Shown one piece after another: positions 46,501 through 51,183 of a stretch of 64,000 nucleotides of DNA; position 1 is the first letter of the stretch, and each line of letters opens with the position of its first letter. The stretch is from positions 8,296,591 through 8,360,590 of the forward strand of contig NC_051452.1 of assembly GCF_001649575.2 (NCBI RefSeq). Reading direction: 5' to 3'. The stretch is from Kryptolebias marmoratus (lineage: Eukaryota; Chordata; Actinopteri; Cyprinodontiformes; Rivulidae). The translations under genes were made by a program, and so were the position numbers. The notes under the pieces are model-generated. The model had not been told where the DNA came from, ran no database searches, and saw only the letters and a list, made by a program, of their open reading frames with translations.

Positions 46501-47808
46501 CTCAACCCTCCATCCTGAGCGGCACGTTCTGGTCCACCAGAACCAGAACCAGGCTCAGGATGGGCGGCCATCTGCCTCGACCGGCTGAGGGTTGGGAAGA
46601 CAGGAAAGAGACACAAGTGACACAGGAAGTGGTCCAGGTGTAGTTTCTATGGGAAGAAAAACGGGTTAATGGGAGCAATAATTGTATAAACATGGAGAGT
46701 AGAGAGTAAAGATGGCAGCAGAGTGAGGACATGTGGACAGTTTGTCCTCCAGCAGCAGAATTAAAGGACACGTGGACAGTTTGTCCTCCAGCAGCAGAGT
46801 GAGGACATGTGGACAGTTTGTCCTCCAGCAGCAGAACTAAGGGAGACCTCAGGAAACCCAAACCAACCCTAGCTATAGGATTTAACAAAAAGGAAAGTCT
46901 TAAGCCTGGTTTTAAAAGTAAACTGAGCGTAAAGGACAGAAACTGGAAGTTGGAGCCTGATAACTGAAAGCTCTGCCTCCTGTTCTACTTTTAGAACCTC
47001 TAGGAACCACGAGGAAATCTGCAGTCAGAGAGAAGTGAAATATGGAACAATAAGACCTTTAATATAAGATGGAAGATGGTTGTTGAGAGCTTTGGATGTT
47101 AGAAGGAAGGTTTTCTGTCTCCAAAAAAAGGCCCTTATTAGGAAATCATTTACGCTTGTGTTAAAATGGATGTTATAAGTGATTTTTTTAACCTTTTTTA
47201 CGCCCCAGCTCATGGTTTTTAAAGATGTGGTGCTTCCTTCTGTGATGCTGCCGACTTTGGGAGCACAGTGTCCTGTCCTTGCTCTGGGATTTGTTGCCCC
47301 GGGCGACGCCTGGGAGAAGCGCTGGCCCGCCGGCGTTAAAGCCTTGAGGGTTCGGTGCTTTTCTTTCAACTCCCTCTTGCCGTTGTGTTCCCAGGAGGAG
47401 GCAACATTCGCATTGAGAATGTGAAGCTGGATTTCAAAGACAAGGCCCTCCCCAAGGTCGGCTCCCTGGATAACACCGGCCACACTCCCGGAGGAGGGAA
47501 CGTCATGGTAAAAAAGGAAAAATAAAAGCTGACATATTTCCCAAACGTTAAACGCCGCTGCTCATTTCCTTTCCTTCCTTTCTCTTCCGCTAACATAGAT
47601 CGAGAGCCACAAGCTGAGTTTCCGTGAATCGGCCAAAGCTCGCGTGGACCACGGTGCGGAAATCATCATCACCCACTCCCCGGGGATCGAGACGGGAGGC
47701 ACCTCCCCCCGCCTGTCTTCCGCCGGAAGCATCAACATGGCGGATTCGCCCCACCTGTCCACCCTGGCGCAGGATGTCACCGCCGCCCTGGCCAAGCAGG
47801 GCTTATGA
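31387..47808 (+). CDS. map2: map2: microtubule-associated protein 2 (17 joined exons)
   Basis: This is a dendritic microtubule-stabilising protein of the MAP2/MAP4/tau family. The proposed join is 31387-31525, 32522-32596, 34156-34308, 35275-37947, 38109-38309, 38481-38615, 39254-39309, 40646-40663, 40790-40966, 41044-41161, 41296-41352, 41850-42157, 44572-44664, 44884-44976, 46065-46146, 47395-47507, 47599-47808. It totals 4,701 nt (1,566 residues plus stop) with every junction in phase. MAP2 rather than tau or MAP4 is indicated by MAD at the start, [10 protein letters not shown], the projection-domain blocks MLDLAG, RRKSVP and [14 protein letters not shown], and the ending AALAKQGL. The last repeat exons have the same sizes as in tau (93, 82 and 113 nt). 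Five tubulin-binding repeats occupy residues of about 1350-1497. Neuronal unc80 lies directly downstream. Exon use is predicted; the microexon and the 40790 exon are the least certain. Confidence 0.93.
31679..31771 (+). CDS. map2: Candidate extra map2 exon, possible RII-binding helix
   Basis: A 93-nt open segment is flanked by CCCCTTCAG and TTAG|GTAGAA. It is phase 1 in and out, so it can be inserted without breaking the frame. It encodes an Ala/Val-rich stretch ([20 protein letters not shown]) with an amphipathic pattern. This is at the place where mammalian MAP2 carries its PKA RII-binding helix (VVTAEAVAVLKG), just before [10 protein letters not shown]. The residue match is weak, so it may be a chance frame. 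Confidence 0.4.
   Translation, partial: APKLEPLLNDPLQLQLEQQKTLLLSEQYHS
31772..32445 (+). repeat. GTAAGTACCAGGTACATACC minisatellite in map2 intron
   Basis: About 670 bases of imperfect units of 20-50 bases are built from AGTACCAGGTACATA, CCCAGTAAGTACC and TAC(T)TGGTA. Self-complementary GGTACC/GTAC cores recur. Long frames through it are artefacts. It sits between the start exon and the [10 protein letters not shown] exon and contains many GTAAGTAC strings that mimic splice donors. Confidence 0.9.
32522..32596 (+). CDS. map2: map2 exon with [10 protein letters not shown] motif (residues 47-71)
   Basis: The acceptor is CCCTTCGCAG and the donor is CCAG|GTACAC. It is 75 nt, phase 1-1. It encodes [19 protein letters not shown] and then [16 protein letters not shown] with the trailing AEQ is a signature of MAP2 in all vertebrates I know. 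Confidence 0.93.
32597..33474. other. map2 intron, nothing recognised
   Basis: Contains a triple AGCTTAGCTT run near 33197-33216 and no supported exon. Confidence 0.45.
33475..33890 (-). mobile_element. Tc1-type element fragment, reverse orientation
   Basis: It starts near TACAGTGGTCAGAAGGTTTT. The complement of 33650-33880 corresponds to the transposase stretch from the DDE region. For example, CACAACATGATGCTACCACC reads as the GGS.MLW block on the - strand. It is frame-broken and lacks a clear right end. It sits in a map2 intron. Confidence 0.6.
34156..34308 (+). CDS. map2: map2 acidic cassette exon (residues 72-122)
   Basis: A long pyrimidine tract leads to CCCGAAGAAG, a tandem NAGNAG acceptor allowing starts at 34156 or 34159. 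The donor is TCAAG|GTGTGT. It is 153 nt, phase 1-1. It encodes [20 protein letters not shown] and then [18 protein letters not shown] and beyond. EEGAF resembles a block of the mammalian MAP2 N-terminus (DEEGAFGEH). It can be skipped without a frameshift. Confidence 0.72.
34309..35274. other. map2 intron, nothing recognised
   Basis: AT-rich. It ends in the CAAACTCACAG acceptor of the large exon. Confidence 0.5.
35275..37947 (+). CDS. map2: map2 large projection-domain exon (residues 123-1013)
   Basis: A 2,673-nt exon, phase 1-1, with acceptor ACTCACAG and donor ACAAG|GTACCT. It encodes the acidic, largely disordered MAP2 projection domain that spaces microtubules. Blocks shared with mammalian MAP2 appear in order: [14 protein letters not shown] (about residue 277), [31 protein letters not shown] (about 450), [10 protein letters not shown] (about 485), PMPSP, and at the end [21 protein letters not shown] fivefold 15-bp coding repeat gives EVSPT units at 36882-36956. 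Skipping this exon preserves frame and would give the juvenile MAP2c-like form known in mammals. Confidence 0.96.
38109..38309 (+). CDS. map2: map2 exon DRSIMTEQ (residues 1014-1080)
   Basis: The acceptor is CTCTGCTACAG and the donor is AAAAG|GTTCCT. It is 201 nt, phase 1-1. It starts [16 protein letters not shown], matching mammalian [16 protein letters not shown]. It then becomes basic ([22 protein letters not shown]). Confidence 0.93.
38481..38615 (+). CDS. map2: map2 exon SPSRK basic segment (residues 1081-1125)
   Basis: The tandem acceptor GCTAGTAG allows starts at 38478 or 38481. Two in-frame donors lie 18 nt apart: CCCCAG|GTGAAC at 38615 and CACCAG|GTACCG at 38633, the latter adding GERFSP. 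It encodes [20 protein letters not shown] and then [16 protein letters not shown]. This is analogous to mammalian AHSPSRK..TRPTHLSCVKRKT. Confidence 0.85.
39254..39309 (+). CDS. map2: map2 exon, phase shift 1 to 0 (residues 1126-1144)
   Basis: The acceptor is GCCTTACAG and the donor is CAACT|GTGAGT. It is 56 nt. It encodes [18 protein letters not shown], in the place of mammalian ESALAPSVFKQAKDKVS, with similar length and the same phase change. Confidence 0.82.
39490..39600. mobile_element. hAT-like element remnant
   Basis: CACGTGTCAAAGTCGAGGCCTGTGGGCCGAATC resembles the GTGTCAAA..GGCCCG.GGGCC end of widespread hAT-type elements. Only one end is recognisable. Confidence 0.45.
39602..40645. 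other. map2 intron, nothing recognised
   Basis: Strongly AT-rich. It ends in the pyrimidine-rich tract of the microexon acceptor. Confidence 0.45.
40646..40663 (+). CDS. map2: Predicted 18-nt map2 microexon (SRQRKH)
   Basis: The acceptor CTGTCTGTGTGTCAG and donor CAC|GTGAGT bracket six codons encoding S-R-Q-R-K-H, phase 0-0, exactly matching the phases on both sides. Multiple-of-three basic microexons are common in neuronal transcripts. I do not recall this one from mammalian MAP2, so it is inferred from splice signals only. Confidence 0.55.
40790..40966 (+). CDS. map2: Predicted GC-rich map2 exon (residues 1151-1209)
   Basis: The acceptor is CCGGTCACCCAG and the donor is GGGAAG|GTAAAT. It is 177 nt, phase 0-0. 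It encodes [20 protein letters not shown] and further A/P/R-rich sequence. It has no clear mammalian counterpart. It contains an in-frame ATG at 40817 in AAAGATGGCGGCG context, so it may also act as an alternative first exon. Confidence 0.6.
41044..41161 (+). CDS. map2: map2 exon [11 protein letters not shown] (residues 1210-1248)
   Basis: The acceptor is GTCGCTGCAG and the donor is AACCT|GTAAGA. It is 118 nt, phase 0 to 1. [16 protein letters not shown] matches mammalian [15 protein letters not shown] almost residue for residue. Confidence 0.95.
41296..41352 (+). CDS. map2: map2 Ser/Arg-rich exon (residues 1249-1267)
   Basis: The acceptor is GGCCCTCAAAG and the donor is GGCAG|GTAGAC. It is 57 nt, phase 1-1. 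It encodes [18 protein letters not shown], corresponding to the S/R-rich stretch before the proline-rich region of mammalian MAP2. Confidence 0.8.
41850..42157 (+). CDS. map2: map2 proline-rich region and first tubulin repeat (1268-1370)
   Basis: It encodes [51 protein letters not shown] and then the end of repeat 1, HQPKGGQ. The donor is GGACAG|GTAACA, phase 0, the same junction as in tau and MAP4. The acceptor taken is CCGTGAAAG at 41849. A stronger upstream acceptor, TTTTTGTTTTCCAG at 41807, is in the same phase and would add 14 residues. The RTPPKSP sites are proline-directed kinase targets in this family. Confidence 0.95.
42158..44571. other. map2 intron with one dispersed repeat copy
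   Basis: Otherwise unremarkable. It holds the reverse CTACCACACC-family copy at 43795-43930 and short A- and T-runs. Confidence 0.5.
43795..43930 (-). repeat. CTACCACACC-family repeat copy, reverse
   Basis: The + strand reads AACTCAGTCAGTTTTAAAGC, then GAGCTGAAGTTTGGTGTGGT, then GAGAGTCACCCACAACACGA. This is the reverse complement of the family core. Confidence 0.7.
44572..44664 (+). CDS. map2: map2 tubulin-binding repeat exon 2a (1371-1401)
   Basis: A 93-nt, phase 0-0 exon of 31 codons. It encodes [19 protein letters not shown] and then [12 protein letters not shown]. The KCGS motif is the MARK-kinase target of the family. The donor is CAAT|GTATGT. It lies 219 bp before a similar 93-nt exon. 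Confidence 0.95.
44884..44976 (+). CDS. map2: map2 tubulin-binding repeat exon 2b (1402-1432)
   Basis: A 93-nt, phase 0-0 exon. It encodes [19 protein letters not shown] and then [12 protein letters not shown]. It matches exon 2a at 20 of 31 residues by my count, including KLDFSHV and SKCGS. The donor is GAAAC|GTAAGC. Either copy can be skipped without changing frame. Confidence 0.95.
44977..45222. other. map2 intron segment before the LINE insertion
   Basis: Nothing recognised. Confidence 0.5.
45240..46007 (-). mobile_element. 5'-truncated L1/Tx1-type LINE with 17-bp target duplication
   Basis: A T-run at 45239-45254 (the poly(A) tail on the - strand) begins a 768-bp insertion. Both sides carry the perfect 17-mer CCCTTCCGGTTTCTTCT (45223-45239 and 46008-46024). 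An open - strand frame from about 46007 to 45527 encodes the C-terminal end of a LINE ORF2. It includes [18 protein letters not shown], a CX2C-X7-H-X4-C knuckle typical of L1-type ORF2 tails. The frame is unbroken and the duplication perfect, so insertion was recent. No reverse transcriptase or endonuclease domain remains. It sits 57 bp upstream of the repeat-3 exon. Confidence 0.93.
46065..46146 (+). CDS. map2: map2 tubulin-binding repeat 3 exon (1433-1459)
   Basis: An 82-nt exon, the size of tau exon 11, phase 0 to 1. The T-rich tract ends CGCCGCTCCCAG and the donor is [30 protein letters not shown] and then MSNIHHRP match mammalian [19 protein letters not shown]. The third KCGS is present. 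Confidence 0.97.
46200..46340. mobile_element. Degraded hAT-type MITE copy
   Basis: Shares GCTCTGCAGAAGCTTGTT, ACCAGGTGT, AAACCTGCAGGATGGTGG and CCTCCAGGACCAGGA with the copies at 12301 and 17404. The internal part is shortened and the ends are mismatched. Confidence 0.6.
46490..47110 (+). repeat. Dispersed teleost-type repeat with a local triplication
   Basis: A 620-bp stretch carries blocks I recognise as recurrent in fish genomes, such as AGCTATAGGATTTAACAAAA, CTTAAGCCTGGTTTTAAAAG, and GCTCTGCCTCCTGTTCTACT. Within it, 46716-46845 holds three near-identical units built on GTGGACAGTTTGTCCTCCAG. There is no intact frame. The element class is unknown to me. Confidence 0.55.
47111..47394. other. 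map2 intron end
   Basis: Pyrimidine-rich toward CGTTGTGTTCCCAG. Nothing else noted. Confidence 0.5.
47395..47507 (+). CDS. map2: map2 tubulin-binding repeat 4 exon (1460-1497)
   Basis: A 113-nt exon, the size of tau exon 12, phase 1 to 0. [20 protein letters not shown] and then [18 protein letters not shown] align with mammalian GGGRVKIESVKLDFKEKAQA and following. The donor is CATG|GTAAAA. Confidence 0.97.
47599..47808 (+). CDS. map2: map2 last coding exon (1498-1566, TGA at 47806)
   Basis: The acceptor is [30 protein letters not shown] matches the mammalian [20 protein letters not shown] tail. The ending [16 protein letters not shown] is nearly identical across MAP2 and tau. Confidence 0.98.
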   Translation: MESHKLSFRESAKARVDHGAEIIITHSPGIETGGTSPRLSSAGSINMADSPHLSTLAQDVTAALAKQGL

Positions 47809-49140
47809 GCTCCGGACAGAAAAAAAAAAAAAAAGTTGCTCCTTTTCCTCACTCATCACTCGCGCCCGAAGCGTCCGGTAGTTTTTATTTTTCAGTCCAA
47901 CGCGTGAACCCCCACAAGTTCTCGTTCATCCAACCCTTCGAAAAACTGAACTCTGCAAAAAAAAAAAAAGATAAAAATAACTAAATATTTCCCTCATTCT
48001 CTTCAGAAACCTCTTCACCCCTTCACTCAAACACGGACGTTTCCCATTGTGTTCCTGGTAGTCCGGAGTGGCTGCGATTGTTCTAAGAAAGCGGTTACAT
48101 GATTGTAAAATGATTTTCTTTTTCGCCACAGCACTTGAACTCATTTCTAATGTCTGAATGCAAAAACCCTAGCTAATTAACGCTCATCTTAAGAGATAAA
48201 ACCGCGCGAGAGACTCGAGGAGGGAGAGACAACCGACCAGTGGGCATGTATGGTAAAATGTGGCATTTTGAGTCAAACATGTTGGATTTTAATGTTAAGA
48301 ATTGTGTTTTCTTTTTATATAAATGTTAATGTAGTGTTCCAGTTTTGTACCTTCTCCTGTGGCTGCTCTGGCTTATTAGCGTTTATAATAACCATTGCAG
48401 TTGTGTGAAATGTCGAGCGCTAAACGGCTAGCTTTCCAATAGTTTCTTTTTCTTTTTCTTTTTCCACCGTTTCTTTTCTCCTTCGCGCCGTAGCTTTATA
48501 AGGATCCACGATGCTGTTATGCTGGCATGGCAAAAAAAAAAAAAAAAGATTCAATTAGATTTATTTGCAGCTGTCTTAAACTTTTTAGCCTGAGATGCAT
48601 TTTAGTGTTGACTCTTTCAAGAGAGGCTCCCAAAAGCCTTTTTTTTTGTTTGTTTGTTTGTTTTTATATACATATTGTTTTGCAAAGACTGGACTGTGCG
48701 GCGTATTTGAAAAAGGGCCTAAAAGTTTGTTAAAAGTAAGTGTGAAGCTTTATATGAAAACATTCCTATTTAAAGAAGAGAAAGCCGTGTTGTGATTGAC
48801 CAAGTGTGACAGTTCTGGACTGTGACGAAGAATGAAAGTTATCAAAATCTGATAAATTCATTTAAAAAAAAAAAAAGATAATTCTGCTCACTTTTGTGAA
48901 ACCTTCCCCCTCCCCCGATGTCAGAAACCTCGCCAGTGTTTCTCTGTGCTTCTTTTCCGGTTCTCCCCTCCCTCCTTGCCTGTGTAAGTGTATTTAAAAA
49001 CAACAAAAAAAAAGAATAAAAGTAAAATAAATGTAGATGTGTGTGCACTATTTCCAATGTCTGAGACGTAACGATTACAAATGCTCCTAAAGGACGATGA
49101 CAGTATAAATAAAGAAAATAAAAACTGGTTCTTTTTAGTC
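47809..49140 (+). other. map2: map2 3' UTR (approximate end)
   Basis: About 1.3 kb of AT-rich sequence follows the stop. AATAAA signals occur at 49015 and 49026 and again at 49108 and 49117. This suggests two alternative 3' ends near 49.05 and 49.14 kb. No coding potential was seen. Confidence 0.75.
49108..49122 (+). terminator. map2: Paired poly(A) signals of map2
   Basis: Two AATAAA hexamers at 49108-49113 and 49117-49122 are followed by a T-rich GGTTCTTTTTAGTCC stretch suited to cleavage. An earlier pair lies at 49015-49020 and 49026-49031. Confidence 0.7.
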
Positions 49141-50640
49141 CTTTGTCTCAATTCTGGAAAATATTTCTAATTGAAAGAAGGTCTGCCTGCCTCCGGTTCA
49201 ATAATGGTCGTTTAATTTGAGCTTTTGTAGCACCTATTTTTACAGATAATGTTAAATTTATATAGCTGTGGATTCAGAATGAAGAAACTTTTGGTAATGT
49301 GCTGGTTTTTATATTTACATGATAATAATAATCAAAGTTTTATATCATTGGTACATGGTTCATTAGTTTTATGAGGTGCTCTTGTGTGGAAATTTGAAAA
49401 CAGAAGAATGACTTTTTCACTTGTTTTATTTATTTTTTTTGTCATACTGTCTGAATTTTTTCCAGTTGTGTATTTAACTTTTACAAATTTACCATTCCGG
49501 TTTTTTTTTTTACTTATGCTTCTTTGCTTTTTTCATTAATTTACCTGTTCTTTCAAAGATTAATTATTATTTTTCTACTGAAATGGCACATTTTGCATGC
49601 TAATTTAGGGAAGACTCAAGGAAGTGTACTGGGTCCCAACTCGCTTTTTTTTGTTGATCTAAAAACATTTTCAGAAAGTCATGAGAAGTGATTCTGTTTC
49701 ATGTGTTTACTTTTAGATATTGGATAGAATTATAATAATTAGAATTAAATATTAATCCAGAAGCAGGACGGTTCATGTCTGAGCGTCTAAAAGAAAATTC
49801 AAATTGCTGCCAAAACCTGAGTATGTCTCACTTTACTGTATTTTCATTTGTCTTTGTTTTTTGTTTGTTTGCTTAAAAATTGGGTAAAAATTCAGTGAGT
49901 TCTGATTATTTTAGTTGGGCATACAGCTTAAATTAACTGGGGGTGAGGGACCCATCCAAGATGGCGGCTGTGCTGGTATAGGCAGCACCAGTTTTCCAGG
50001 TGTCTACTTATATAATGTCTATAGTTTTTCTCTGGAATTAAGTTTATTTAGTTTAGTATAGTTATTTAGTTTATCCTGCCATTAATTAAGCTATTTTTTT
50101 TAGTCAACAGCTAACGCAACTCGGCTAACAGCAGCTTGGTTGTTAGCTATGTTAGCATAATTAGCTTCAAAAACATAGAAGTGGTTTAAATTCTTTCTTA
50201 AGATTTAGAATTTTGAAATTAACACCAGCTATATTGTTCTTGCTAAAAATACTAAAAGTGCTTGTTTATTTATGTCATTTAGTTTATTTATATCCTGCCA
50301 TTTTGCTACAGAAGTTAGTTTTATCTAAGCTAATGTTTTTAGCCAACAGCTAACACCACTCGGCTAACAGCAGTTTAATTGTTAGCTGATAACATAACTT
50401 TAAAAATAGGAGTGGTATAAATTATTTTTTACGACTCAAAAGCTATAAATTAACAATAGCTGTGTTGTTCTTACTTAAAATACTGAATATGCTTGTTTTT
50501 TTAATGTAATGTATTTATTTATATTGAGCCATTTTATCACATAATTTATCTCGCGCTGTAAAGAAGAAGACTTCTTATTTAATGAGTGACATGTTGCTGT
50601 GTAAAGACGCTTTTTTATTATTATTTTTCCGGGTCGGACT
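49141..50640. other. map2-unc80 intergenic spacer
   Basis: AT-rich, with a TTAGC/GCTAAC-rich pair of similar blocks (about 50090-50165 and 50330-50400, both AGCCAACAGCTAAC-like followed by CGGCTAACAGCAG). A CCAAGATGGCGGC string at 49956-49968 is a YY1-type motif and could mark a retroelement end. No exon was seen. Confidence 0.5.
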
Positions 50641-51091
50641 TGTTGATTGTGCTGGTTTTTCCCAGCTCACCACCTGGGTCCTGAAACAACCTGTTGACGC
50701 TCAAACGGCGGATTAAATCCCCCCTCCCGCGAACGCACCACGCGGCGCGTTCGTGTCTCGTTCCGGGCGCGCGACGCCGTCTGATCTCCAGAGGTGGTGG
50801 AGGAGGTGGTGGGGAAACATCTGGCTCCAGCTGCTGCCGCACACTGCGTCTTTAAGCTCGCTTGGTGTCCGCCCGACGGAGGTGCTGAAAAAAAAAAATC
50901 ACAGCGCCGTTTCTTCATCCTCCTCCTCCTCCTCCTCTTCCTCCTCCTCGCGCTCAGCTCCTATCGACACTTGCAGCCATTTTACGAATCCAATCATGTC
51001 GTGAGGAAGAGGCTCGCCGCTCCACCTGGGCAGAGGCAGCGGTGCGAGGAGACAACCAGGAGGTGACAGCAGGAGGAGGAGGAGGAGGAAA
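50640..51091 (+). promoter_or_regulatory. unc80: CpG-rich unc80 promoter and 5' UTR
   Basis: CpG density rises sharply (for example CCGGGCGCGCGACGCCG near 50763) just upstream of the unc80 ATG, against an AT-rich spacer. A (TCC)n tract at 50918-50949 and a (GGA)n tract at 51071-51089 are complementary and could pair in the RNA. A minimal upstream frame ATG-TCG-TGA lies at 50996-51004. The transcription start is not defined. Confidence 0.65.
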
Positions 51092-51183
51092 ATGGTGAAA
51101 CGGAAAAGCCTGGACGAGAACGAGCCGGAGTGCGGGAAGGGAATACCGTTCCCCATCCAGACCTTCCTGTGGAGGCAGACCAG
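51092..51183 (+). CDS. unc80: unc80 exon 1 coding part
   Basis: It encodes MVKRKSLDENEPECGKG and then IPFPIQTFLWRQT. The donor is ACCAG|GTGATT, phase 2. Confidence 0.93.

Noticed and set aside
46502..47483. Antisense frames of 128 and 152 aa
   Set aside because: They overlap a dispersed repeat and a local triplication and have no domain. The + strand repeat-4 exon lies inside the second.
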